Shown here in pieces: positions 1-7,332 of a DNA stretch of 38,575 nt. The notes under the pieces are model-generated. The model was not told the origin of the DNA. It worked only from the letters and a program-made list of their open reading frames with translations, and did not search any database. Positions within the stretch are counted from its first letter, which is position 1. Each line of letters starts with the position of its first letter. A program made the translations under genes and the position numbers. The DNA comes from an uncultured Lachnospiraceae bacterium. GTDB taxonomy: Bacteria > Bacillota > Clostridia > Lachnospirales > Lachnospiraceae. The DNA is taken from contig CADAHQ010000012.1 of assembly GCA_902787715.1 (NCBI GenBank), forward strand, positions 8,240-46,814, written 5' to 3'.

Positions 1-100
1 CGACAGCGGAAATCGCAATTTTCAAAATCCCGCTGTATGAAACTAATCAAGTGAGCCATTTGCGACAGCGGAAATCGCAATTTCCAAAATCCCGCTGTAA
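1..100. repeat. Two copies of a 37-bp repeat with inverted ends, 62-bp period
   Basis: Positions 1-37 and 63-99 are identical except for one base. Each copy begins and ends with complementary arms, ACAGCGG and CCGCTGT, so each can fold into a hairpin with a roughly 20-nt AT-rich loop. The 25 bp between copies are unrelated to the repeat. The first copy touches the window edge, so the true number of copies is unknown. It could be an extragenic palindromic repeat or a small non-autonomous element. A CRISPR array is less likely because the spacer is short and no further copy follows on the right. Confidence 0.6.
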
Positions 101-141
101 AAACAGGGCCGCCGCACTGTTTGTCAGTACAACAGCCCCGC

Positions 142-170
142 AAAAAAGGCCCCGCTAAACGAGCAGGGCC
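142..170 (-). terminator. Rho-independent terminator of the 5211-192 operon
   Basis: Read on the minus strand, a 9-bp stem (plus-strand arms 148-156 and 162-170, one G-U pair, 5-nt loop) is followed directly by six T residues. It lies 22 bp beyond the stop codon of the large membrane protein gene. Confidence 0.85.
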
Positions 171-191
171 CTAATGCACGTATCCTTGTTG

Positions 192-3100
192 TTACAGAAG
201 CTCCAACAGATGCTTCTTGGCTTCGTTGTACTCTTCCTCGGTGATGAGGTCGTTCTCGTATGCAACCTTCAGCTGCTTCAGCTTCTTGGTGAAGTCGTCG
301 ATGGAAGTGTCCGCCTGCTTTGCGGGCTTCGGTGCGCTCTTGGCTGCCGCAGCCTTCGCTGCCGCACGTCTCGCGCGCTCCTCGGCGCTGATTGCCTGCT
401 GCTGCAGGTACTCGGGAACAATCGGGCCCTCCGGCTCGCTCTCGGTATCAACCTCGGCTTCCGCCTCGAACTCGTCCGCTGCCGGCTCTTCGCCGAACTC
501 TGCCTCGGCAGGCTCGGTCTCGTAAGGAGCCTCGGTCTCATACGGTGCCGTCTCGTACGGCGGCTCGGTTTCGTACGGTGCCTCCTCGGAGGTTTCGTAC
601 GGCGCTCCCGCTACCAGCGTTGCGGCATCAATCTCGTCATCGTAGGAGGCTTCCTCAGCCTCTTCCATATCCGCCCACTTTTCGCGGGCTGCTGCAAGCT
701 TGCTTGCGAAGTCTTCCTCGTCTTCCGTCGCTGCGTCTGCAACCTCTTCGGCTGTCTCGGCAATCTCGTCGTTCACAGCTTCCGCCGTGCTCTCAATCGC
801 TTCCTCCGCAGCTCCGAAGGGATCTGCCAATGCATCCTCCGCAGTCTCAACAACTGCCTCTGCCTCACCGATTGTTTCGGCTGCAGCTGCTTCCGCTGCC
901 TCGGCCTCGCGGGCCATTGCTTCGCGGGCTTCCTCAGCCTCGCGGGCTACGGCTTCCTTGGCTTCCTCAATGGTGCTGCCGTGGGTCAGTGCCCAGAGAA
1001 TTGCCTGGTTGGCTGTCGGTGTCGGCGAAGGCTCGATGGTGCTTTCTTCCTTCGCTTCTTCCTTCTCTTCCTCAAAGGCCGGTGTGCTCTGTCCGATCTG
1101 CGTCATGGCTTCCGCGAAGGAGTTGGGCTCTTCCGCTGCCTCAGCCACCGCATCCGCGGTCTCTTCCACTGCCTCGCTTACGGTCTGGGCGGCCTCCTCC
1201 GCAGCATCCTTCGCTGCCTGGAAGTTTCCGCCGTGCTGCAATGCCCAAAGGATTGCCTGGTTCGCCGTCGGTACCTCTACCTCAGGCTCCGCCTCTTCCT
1301 CGGCTTCGGCTTCAGCGGTCTCGGCCTCGGCGGCTGCATTGGCCGCTCTCGACTCCGCCAACGCATCGGCGAAACTGCTGATGGTGGCAGACGCCTTCTC
1401 TTCCTCCTCGTAGAACTTCGGCGCCGCGTATGCTCCGCTTTGCTTCGTGCCTACCGGCGTGAAGAGATCGTCTCCGAAAAGCTCGGACGTCGGCTTTTCC
1501 TCTTCCTGCATGTACCAGGGCTTTTTCACCGGCTCGTAAACCGTCTCGGTGAAGTCAACCGGTTTGAATCCGGCCTCTTCCTCCTCGGTCTCGTCCGCCG
1601 TCTCGTATGTGATTGTCGGCTCTTCCTCGGTTGCGCGGAACACATCGCTTGCGGCAAATCCATCCGCCGCCTCGCGAATCTCCTCTGCGGCCTCAACCGC
1701 GTCGGTGCTCTGCTCCTCAGCTTCCGCCATCGCCTCCGCGAAGCTGCCCGCTACCGCGCTGCTCTCCGCTCCGAAGGCTTCCTCAACCGCATCCGCGAAG
1801 GAACCGATCTTCTCCTCCGCTGCGCCAAATGCATCCTCTGCGGTCTCTTCCGTATTCTCAATAAACCCGCCTGCTGCCTCTTCCGCATTCTCGGTGAACT
1901 CATCCACCGTCTCAGCCGCGGTTTCGGCCAATTCATCTACCGTCTCAGCTGCGGTCTCAGCGAACTCATCTGCAACTTCTTCTGCGGTCTCCGTGAATTC
2001 TTCTGCGGTTTCCTCCGCATTCTCTGCGAAGTCCGTAACTTCCGAAGCAGCCTCTTCGGCGGCTTCCGCGAAACCGCTTACGGTTTCTTCCGCGGCCTCC
2101 GTGGCGTTCTCTGCAAACTCGCTTGCTGCCTCTTCGGCGTTCTCTGCGAGCTCGCCCGCTTCCTCAGTGGCCTCTTCTACGGTCTCAGCAACGGTCTCCG
2201 TCACAGCCTCTTCGCCGTTCTCAGCGAACTCGTCTGCTTCCGAAACGGCCTCCTCTACAGCTTCCTCAGCAGTCTCCGCGGCGCTCTCGACAGTCTCGGC
2301 AACTTCTTCCGTTGCCTCGGCCAATTCCTCCGCTGCCTCTTCCTCTGCCTCACCGGCGGCATCGATGGCGGCGATGGCCGCTTCCTCTGCTGCGCGGGTC
2401 GCATCCTCGTCGGTGTTACCGCTTAAGTATTCCTCGAGGTCGTTGGTCTTCTCGTTGTATTTCTCGGCTACGCGGCGGTCAATCTCCGCACGAAGCCGGG
2501 CCAGTGCTGCCTCACGGTCCCGGACGACCTGCTCGGGATCGATCTCCCTAACTTCCTCTACCGCTTCTTCGACTTCTTCCGCTGCTTCCGAAGCCGCTTC
2601 CGCGGTCTCTTCAACTGCTTCCTCCGCTGCCTCCGCAACTTCCGTCACGGCTTCCTCTGCGGTCTCCGCAACTTCCCAAGCGGCCTCGGTCGCTTCCTCT
2701 ACGGTCTCGCCCGTTGCCTCGCCCGCTGCCTCGCCGGCCTCGTCGGACCAGGAGAAGGAACCGATGGAATCGGCTGCATTTTCCGCGGTCTCCGCGAGAA
2801 TGTCGGATGCCTCCGATGCGAAGGTCTCAACGGTCTCTTCCGTTGCGTTCTCCGCCGCTGCAGCCTCCGCTGCCTTCTTCTCGAGGATATCGCTGATGCT
2901 GATCTCCTCGCCGTTGTCCGCTGCCTCGTCCGGCTCGTTGTTATTCAGGCCTACGCTGACCGTCGGAATGAACTTCTTCTCCTTCGGCTTGTTCGGGTTG
3001 CTGAACAGCGCGGTGTTAACGCCGGCTGCATAACCCTTATCGCGATCCTTCTTTTTCTTGTCCTTCTTCTTGTCTTTCTTCTTATTCTTCTCGGAAAATA

Positions 3101-4334
3101 CAGTTGCCTCTTCCTTCTTCTCCGCCTCGGCTTCGCGCTCCTTCTCGCGGGCTGCCTCCCAAACGGCATCCCGTTCCTTGCGCTCTTCCTCTTCCTCCGC
3201 CTTGCGCAGGAAGGCGTCGAGGTCGGTCGGGTTCGTGCTCTTCACCGGCTTGTGTTTCGTGGTGGAAATCACATCGCCGGACTCGTGCTCGTCCTCCTCG
3301 GCATCTTTCTTATTCTTCTTGTCCTTGTCCTTCTTATCCTTGCCCTTCAGGAAGCCGAATTTGCCGTCCTTCTTGCTCTTGTCGGCCTCATCCTTGGCGT
3401 CGTCCTTCTTATCGTCCTTGTCCTTGCTGTCTTTATTCTTGTCAGCGTCCTTGTCGTCCTTGCTGTCTTTCTTGTCCTTATCCTTGGCGTCTTTGCCCTT
3501 ATCGCCCTTATCGTCCTTCTTGTCCTTAGAGTCTTTGCTCTTGTCGTCCTTCTTATCCTTGTCCTTACCCTTATCGTCCTTCTTGTCCTTGCCGTCTTTG
3601 CCCTTGGCATCCTTGCCCTTAGCGTCCTTCTTGTCCTTGCCTGCCTTGGGGGTCGTTTCCTTCTTATTGACGATGTAGGTGCCCTCCTCAATCTCCTTGT
3701 CGGTGACAGGGTCGGTCAGACGGCTGCAGCCGTACAGGAACACCACGGGGATGGCGTACATGAGAACGATCATGAACAGGAAGATAATGGCCTCCCAGAT
3801 CTTCATCGGGCTGCCGCTCTTGTCCGCCAGCGCGCAAATCACTGCGAACAATCCGCTGACTACGTTCATGATGCCGACTGCCGCGCACATCTTGCGGTCG
3901 TCGCTCAGCTTGTAGAACTGCCGGCTCGCATCATCTCCGACAAATACAATGAATATCGCAGCGAACAGCGATGACACGATGATCAGCAGCTGCGCGATTT
4001 TCATCAACAGGTGGCCGCTCTGGTCCGCCATGCTGAAGCTGATGGCCGCGTCCACGCCGAGGATTACCGAACCGACGCAGGCCGCGATGCTCGCGTAGAA
4101 GAAGAATTGGCCGAACTGCGGGCGCATGCCGATGTACGCCGCATAGGCAAAAAGCCCTGCCGCAATCACAAAGCATACATACGCAATCAGTCGCAATGTC
4201 GGATGCAGCTGCCCCATTCCTTTGGTCACTATGGTAAGCACCAAAAGCGCAAGCATAATCACCGCTTCCGCAATTCCTCCGATAATAATTCCCTTACAGC
4301 TTCGTTCAGTCCATTCGTCCGGATAAACCTTCAT
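192..4334 (-). CDS. Giant membrane protein with Lys/Asp tail, Glu/Ala repeats and C-terminal SHOCT-like module
   Basis: 1380 residues, function unknown. The N-terminus has about six hydrophobic segments (roughly residues 15-39, 49-68, 77-99, 113-132, 149-170 and 177-202). A very charged Lys/Asp stretch follows at about 225-345, then a second basic patch near 410-430. Most of the rest is Glu/Ala-rich and probably helical or disordered. Around residues 728-835 it forms regular 11-residue repeats with Phe or Leu at one position, a pattern known from amphipathic lipid-binding helices and LEA-type proteins. The motif NQAILWAL(Q/T)HG occurs twice, and several APYET/PPYET units come later. The last ~35 residues (DDFTKKLKQLKVAYENDLIT onward) match the SHOCT pattern of short C-terminal oligomerisation modules. 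The ATG lies within the end of the upstream gene (29-bp overlap), suggesting translational coupling. The reading frame is open throughout, so it is not a broken gene. Confidence 0.85.
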   Translation of the reverse strand: MKVYPDEWTERSCKGIIIGGIAEAVIMLALLVLTIVTKGMGQLHPTLRLIAYVCFVIAAGLFAYAAYIGMRPQFGQFFFYASIAACVGSVILGVDAAISFSMADQSGHLLMKIAQLLIIVSSLFAAIFIVFVGDDASRQFYKLSDDRKMCAAVGIMNVVSGLFAVICALADKSGSPMKIWEAIIFLFMIVLMYAIPVVFLYGCSRLTDPVTDKEIEEGTYIVNKKETTPKAGKDKKDAKGKDAKGKDGKDKKDDKGKDKDKKDDKSKDSKDKKDDKGDKGKDAKDKDKKDSKDDKDADKNKDSKDKDDKKDDAKDEADKSKKDGKFGFLKGKDKKDKDKKNKKDAEEDEHESGDVISTTKHKPVKSTNPTDLDAFLRKAEEEEERKERDAVWEAAREKEREAEAEKKEEATVFSEKNKKKDKKKDKKKKDRDKGYAAGVNTALFSNPNKPKEKKFIPTVSVGLNNNEPDEAADNGEEISISDILEKKAAEAAAAENATEETVETFASEASDILAETAENAADSIGSFSWSDEAGEAAGEATGETVEEATEAAWEVAETAEEAVTEVAEAAEEAVEETAEAASEAAEEVEEAVEEVREIDPEQVVRDREAALARLRAEIDRRVAEKYNEKTNDLEEYLSGNTDEDATRAAEEAAIAAIDAAGEAEEEAAEELAEATEEVAETVESAAETAEEAVEEAVSEADEFAENGEEAVTETVAETVEEATEEAGELAENAEEAASEFAENATEAAEETVSGFAEAAEEAASEVTDFAENAEETAEEFTETAEEVADEFAETAAETVDELAETAAETVDEFTENAEEAAGGFIENTEETAEDAFGAAEEKIGSFADAVEEAFGAESSAVAGSFAEAMAEAEEQSTDAVEAAEEIREAADGFAASDVFRATEEEPTITYETADETEEEEAGFKPVDFTETVYEPVKKPWYMQEEEKPTSELFGDDLFTPVGTKQSGAYAAPKFYEEEEKASATISSFADALAESRAANAAAEAETAEAEAEEEAEPEVEVPTANQAILWALQHGGNFQAAKDAAEEAAQTVSEAVEETADAVAEAAEEPNSFAEAMTQIGQSTPAFEEEKEEAKEESTIEPSPTPTANQAILWALTHGSTIEEAKEAVAREAEEAREAMAREAEAAEAAAAETIGEAEAVVETAEDALADPFGAAEEAIESTAEAVNDEIAETAEEVADAATEDEEDFASKLAAAREKWADMEEAEEASYDDEIDAATLVAGAPYETSEEAPYETEPPYETAPYETEAPYETEPAEAEFGEEPAADEFEAEAEVDTESEPEGPIVPEYLQQQAISAEERARRAAAKAAAAKSAPKPAKQADTSIDDFTKKLKQLKVAYENDLITEEEYNEAKKHLLELL
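1830..2160 (-). repeat. 33-bp tandem coding repeats (11-residue units)
   Basis: Within the giant membrane protein gene, successive units such as FAETAAETVDE, LAETAAETVDE, FTENAEEAAGG and FIENTEETAED follow each other at exactly 11 residues. A few units of 14 or 15 residues interrupt the run. The DNA copies are similar but not identical. Confidence 0.75.
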
Positions 4335-5211
4335 CCTCGTTACCCCCTTCGGTAAATGTTTCGGTACTGCCGGTCTTTGTTTCTGTCTCTTTTTCCTCCG
4401 ATGACGCGTCCTCGTTCACCGGGGATGTATCATTCGTCTCGTTTGTTTCTGTCTCTTTTGTTTCCGATGTTTCCTCTTTTGGTTCGGTTACTGCATTTGC
4501 CTCGGCGGCTGCCCTGGCCTCCGCTTCCGCGATTGCGGCTACCTCAGCCTCTGCGGCTGCTTTCGCCTCCGCTTCCGCTGCGGCCTTCGCGGCTTCCTCC
4601 GCTGCTTTCGCTGCGGCTTCCTCCTCTTCCTTCTTGCGGCGCCGGCTCTCGCGGGCCGGGCCCTCGAGCTTTACGGCAAGCATCTTCAGGCCGTCGATCA
4701 GAAAATCCTTCGTCACAATACCCCCATTCCATCCGCCGTAATCCATAGAGGGCAGGTAGAAACGGTCGCCCATGTCGATGGCACCCTGCAGAAGCGCTAA
4801 CGACGCCTCCTCAAATCTCGCAACCAGCTCGTCCGTCGTAATCGGCATCTCAATCCAGGACATCGCCCGGGAAAGGCGGTTCCAGAACTGTCTCGACGAG
4901 CGGCTTCCGCCGCTTCTGGGAAGCTCCGTGAAGAGTTCCCACAGATAGTGGGTCCCGCGCTCCAGCGGAAAGAGGAAGGGCACCTCGCGATCGAGCTCGT
5001 CCAACGCCGGTCCGGCGATGTGGAAGATGTACGATGCTTCGTAACGGTTGCCGTCCTCCGGCACCGGGTCCGTGGCGTTGCACTGAATCGCCTCAAACCG
5101 GTCGAAACTCCAATCCGGATGAAACCTTCTCGCGCATGCCGCAATGACCTGGCAGGATCGCTCCTCCAAAATCAGAAGACTCATGTCCAATTTTTTTCGC
5201 GGAAATGACAT
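4306..5211 (-). CDS. Unknown protein with Ala/Glu-rich C-terminal tail
   Basis: 301 residues with no recognised family. Residues 1 to about 200 look like a soluble globular domain rich in aromatic residues (for example GDRFYLPSMDYGGWNGG near 150). No signal peptide or membrane helix is seen. From about residue 205 the chain becomes a low-complexity Ala/Glu helix, then a Glu/Thr/Ser-rich acidic tail. The tail composition resembles the repeats of the downstream gene, with which it overlaps by 29 bp, so the two products probably act together. The first ATG is preceded by AGGA at usable spacing. A second ATG at 5184 has no ribosome binding site and was not chosen. Transcription probably starts at the promoter at 5314-5342. 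Confidence 0.75.
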   Translation of the reverse strand: MSFPRKKLDMSLLILEERSCQVIAACARRFHPDWSFDRFEAIQCNATDPVPEDGNRYEASYIFHIAGPALDELDREVPFLFPLERGTHYLWELFTELPRSGGSRSSRQFWNRLSRAMSWIEMPITTDELVARFEEASLALLQGAIDMGDRFYLPSMDYGGWNGGIVTKDFLIDGLKMLAVKLEGPARESRRRKKEEEEAAAKAAEEAAKAAAEAEAKAAAEAEVAAIAEAEARAAAEANAVTEPKEETSETKETETNETNDTSPVNEDASSEEKETETKTGSTETFTEGGNEDEGLSGRMD

Positions 5212-5243
5212 TCTGATTGTTCCTATCTGTCGAAAAATACCGC

Positions 5244-5266
5244 TTTGTTCTACGTGCGTAGTACGA
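5244..5266 (+). promoter_or_regulatory. Operator-like near-palindrome, copy 1
   Basis: Core GTTCTACGTGCGTAGTAC is an inverted repeat centred at 5255/5256. It differs by one base from copy 2 across 23 bp. It lies about 40-60 bp downstream of the predicted start of the leftward transcript, in the leader of the 301-aa gene. The spacing and half-sites (TACTAC/GTAG) recall BlaI/MecI-type operators, though the centre differs. No such repressor is encoded in the window, so the regulator is unknown. Confidence 0.55.
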
Positions 5267-5313
5267 AAATTCGAGGACGCAAAGCGAGGCTATCGCAAAA
5301 TAACCTACTGTTG

Positions 5314-5342
5314 AATATATCACGCATTTTCCCCGTAGTCAA
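5314..5342 (-). promoter_or_regulatory. Sigma-A promoter for the leftward operon
   Basis: On the minus strand TTGACT (plus 5337-5342), a 17-bp spacer, then TATATT (plus 5314-5319). It is about 105 bp upstream of the ATG of the 301-aa gene. Both hexamers are close to consensus and the spacing is ideal. Confidence 0.7.
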
Positions 5343-5409
5343 TGCGTTTTCCGAAGGAAACACCCGTTTTTTCGCAAATTTACTCACTTTTTTTCGGAAT
5401 TCATTGCGT

Positions 5410-5432
5410 TTTGTTCTACGCGCGTAGTACGA
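5410..5432 (+). promoter_or_regulatory. Operator-like near-palindrome, copy 2
   Basis: Core GTTCTACGCGCGTAGTAC contains the perfect 12-bp palindrome CTACGCGCGTAG at 5419-5430. It has the same orientation as copy 1, 166 bp away. It lies upstream of the rightward promoter candidate and, on the other side, upstream of the leftward promoter. A dimeric repressor bound at both copies could bridge the leftward promoter. This is inference from spacing only. Confidence 0.55.
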
Positions 5433-5461
5433 CTGGAAATTTTTTCGGTTAAAATACACCA

Positions 5462-5491
5462 TTCGCTTTCCGATGCCTTCTGTGTTATTAT
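5462..5491 (+). promoter_or_regulatory. Candidate promoter for the ABC exporter pair
   Basis: TATTAT at 5486-5491 makes a plausible -10 box about 55 bp before the ATG. The matching -35 region (TTCGCT near 5462) is poor, which fits a promoter needing an activator or relief from a repressor at the neighbouring palindrome. Confidence 0.4.
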
Positions 5492-5547
5492 AGAGAACGG
5501 ACACGGATTTTCGTGTTTTCGACACCTGCCTGAGGGGGCTTTTTATC

Positions 5548-7332
5548 ATGAAATGGATCCTGCGCTACATGGGGCGCTACCGGCTTCGCGTCGCCCTGTG
5601 CATGACCGTCAAATTCTTCGGCACCATAGGGGAACTCGTTCTCCCCTTCCTGCTCGAGCATATCATCGACAAGGTTGTCCCGCGGGGCAAAGCGTTGCCG
5701 GTGGTTTTGTTCGGTCTTCTGATGATCGTCACGGCCGTCTTAGTCCGCATGCTCAATATCGCCGCAAACCGCCGCGCCACGTCGGTGGCCCGGGATTGTA
5801 TCCGCGACGTGCGCCACGACCTCTTCGCCACAACCACGCGCCTCACCGGCTCGCAGTTTGACTACGTGACACTCCCCTCGCTCATCTCCCGCATGACCTC
5901 CGACACGTACAACGTGCAGAACTTCATCGGCATGATCCAGCGCATGGGCGTGCGCGCCTGCATCCTTTTAATCGGCAGTATCATCGTGTCCTCCCTCATG
6001 GATCCGTTCCTCGCCCTCGTTTTGCTTTGCATGGTGCCGATTATGGCGAGCATCATCCTCTTCATATCGACCAAGGGTATCCCGATGTACCGCACGGTGC
6101 AGGACAAAGTGGACAACATCACCCGCGTGCTCCGCGAGAACATCACCGGCATCCGCGTGGTGAAGGCCCTCTCCAGAGAGCCCTACGAGACCAAGCGCTA
6201 CGCGGCGGCCAATGACGACCTGACCTCCACGGACCTGCGCACCGGAATCACCATGGCCATCCCGAACCCGATCATGAACCTTTGCTTAAACATCGGACTC
6301 ACGCTGGTCATCATCTTCGGCGCCCGCCGCGTTGATAAGGGCGTCATGGAACCGGGCGTCATCCTCGCGTTCCTCACCTATTTCAACATGATTCTCCAGG
6401 CCATCATGGGCATGAACCGCATCTTCATCCAGTCGACGAAGGCCGCTGCTTCCGCAAACCGCATCGGCGAGGTTTTGGTGCTTGCGGACAAGCAGCCCCC
6501 GGTCCTCCCGACGGACGAAACCACGACGCTTCCGGAGAGCTTCCGCGGCGACGACGGCGCGTTCCCTCTGGTGGTCTTCGACAACGTCTCCTTCTCCTAC
6601 CCGGTCCTCAGTGACACCAAGGTGGACGATACGAGGGAAAATGCAATCAGCAATATTTCCTTCTCCCTCCGCCGCGGCGAGCGCCTCGGCATCATCGGCG
6701 CCACGGGCTGCGGCAAGACGACGCTTCTGAATCTCCTGATGCGCTTCTACGACACGGAGCAGGGTGCTGTCTACTACAACGGCCGCGACGTGCGCACCTA
6801 CGCGCCCGGCGACCTGCGCCGCCCCATGAGCGTGGTGTTCCAGAACGATACCGTCTTCGCGGACACCCTCGCAGCCAACATCCGCTTCGGTCGCGACGTC
6901 TCCGACGAGGCGATGGAACAGGCCGCAGCGGACGCGAATATCGCAACCATGATCAATTCCCTGCCCGAGCGCTATGACTACGTCGCCACCAAGGGCGGCG
7001 CCAACCTAAGCGGCGGCGAGAAGCAGCGCATCTTTATCTCACGCGCCCTCGCCGGGCATCCGGATCTTTTGATTCTGGACGACGCCTCCAGCGCTCTCGA
7101 TTACAAAACCGACGCGGCACTTCGCCACGCCATCCGCGAGCATTACCCGGACATGACCACCATCACCATCGCGCAGCGCATCAGCTCCGTGATGAGCATG
7201 GACCGCATCCTCGTCATGGAAAACGGCACGATGCTCGGCTACGGCACCCACGACGAGCTCCTCGCCACCTGCGAGGTCTACCGCGACATCTTTATTTCAC
7301 AGACGGGAGGTGAGGCAAATGCCACTGCTTAG
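5548..7332 (+). CDS. ABC exporter half-transporter with degenerate ATPase site
   Basis: 594 residues: a six-helix type 1 ABC transmembrane domain (about 10-310) fused to an ATPase domain (about 335-590). Walker A GATGCGKT starts near residue 384 and the signature LSGGE near 487. Walker B ends LILDDASSALD near 510, so the catalytic Glu is replaced by Asp. The H-loop reads IAQR near 541, with Gln for His. These are the changes known for the degenerate half of heterodimeric exporters such as TM287/288 and BmrC/BmrD. The signature motif stays canonical, so it can complete the active site of the partner. Ribosome binding site GAGGGGG precedes the ATG. The next gene overlaps its end by 14 bp. The likely role is membrane export of a drug, lipid or peptide; the substrate cannot be told from sequence. 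Confidence 0.93.
   Translation: MKWILRYMGRYRLRVALCMTVKFFGTIGELVLPFLLEHIIDKVVPRGKALPVVLFGLLMIVTAVLVRMLNIAANRRATSVARDCIRDVRHDLFATTTRLTGSQFDYVTLPSLISRMTSDTYNVQNFIGMIQRMGVRACILLIGSIIVSSLMDPFLALVLLCMVPIMASIILFISTKGIPMYRTVQDKVDNITRVLRENITGIRVVKALSREPYETKRYAAANDDLTSTDLRTGITMAIPNPIMNLCLNIGLTLVIIFGARRVDKGVMEPGVILAFLTYFNMILQAIMGMNRIFIQSTKAAASANRIGEVLVLADKQPPVLPTDETTTLPESFRGDDGAFPLVVFDNVSFSYPVLSDTKVDDTRENAISNISFSLRRGERLGIIGATGCGKTTLLNLLMRFYDTEQGAVYYNGRDVRTYAPGDLRRPMSVVFQNDTVFADTLAANIRFGRDVSDEAMEQAAADANIATMINSLPERYDYVATKGGANLSGGEKQRIFISRALAGHPDLLILDDASSALDYKTDAALRHAIREHYPDMTTITIAQRISSVMSMDRILVMENGTMLGYGTHDELLATCEVYRDIFISQTGGEANATA

Larger units (their letters stand above)
5212..5547. other. Divergent intergenic region with two promoters and paired operator-like sites
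   Basis: This 336-bp AT-rich region separates the leftward unknown/giant-protein operon from the rightward ABC exporter pair. It holds a leftward sigma-A-type promoter, a weaker rightward promoter candidate and two near-identical palindromic sites. No credible gene was seen. The small ORFs on both strands translate the repeats and have no ribosome binding sites. Confidence 0.7.

Noticed and set aside
1-100. CRISPR array
   Set aside because: Only two repeats are seen, the spacer is 25 bp and no cas gene is present. Left open only because the first copy touches the edge.
174-2426. 750-codon open frame on the plus strand opposite the giant protein gene
   Set aside because: It is antisense to repetitive Glu/Ala codons, has Leu/Cys/Arg-rich low-complexity content, no ribosome binding site and no recognisable domain.
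5244-5432. Transposon terminal repeats
   Set aside because: The two copies are in direct orientation, only 166 bp apart, and flank promoters rather than a gene, so a regulatory role fits better.
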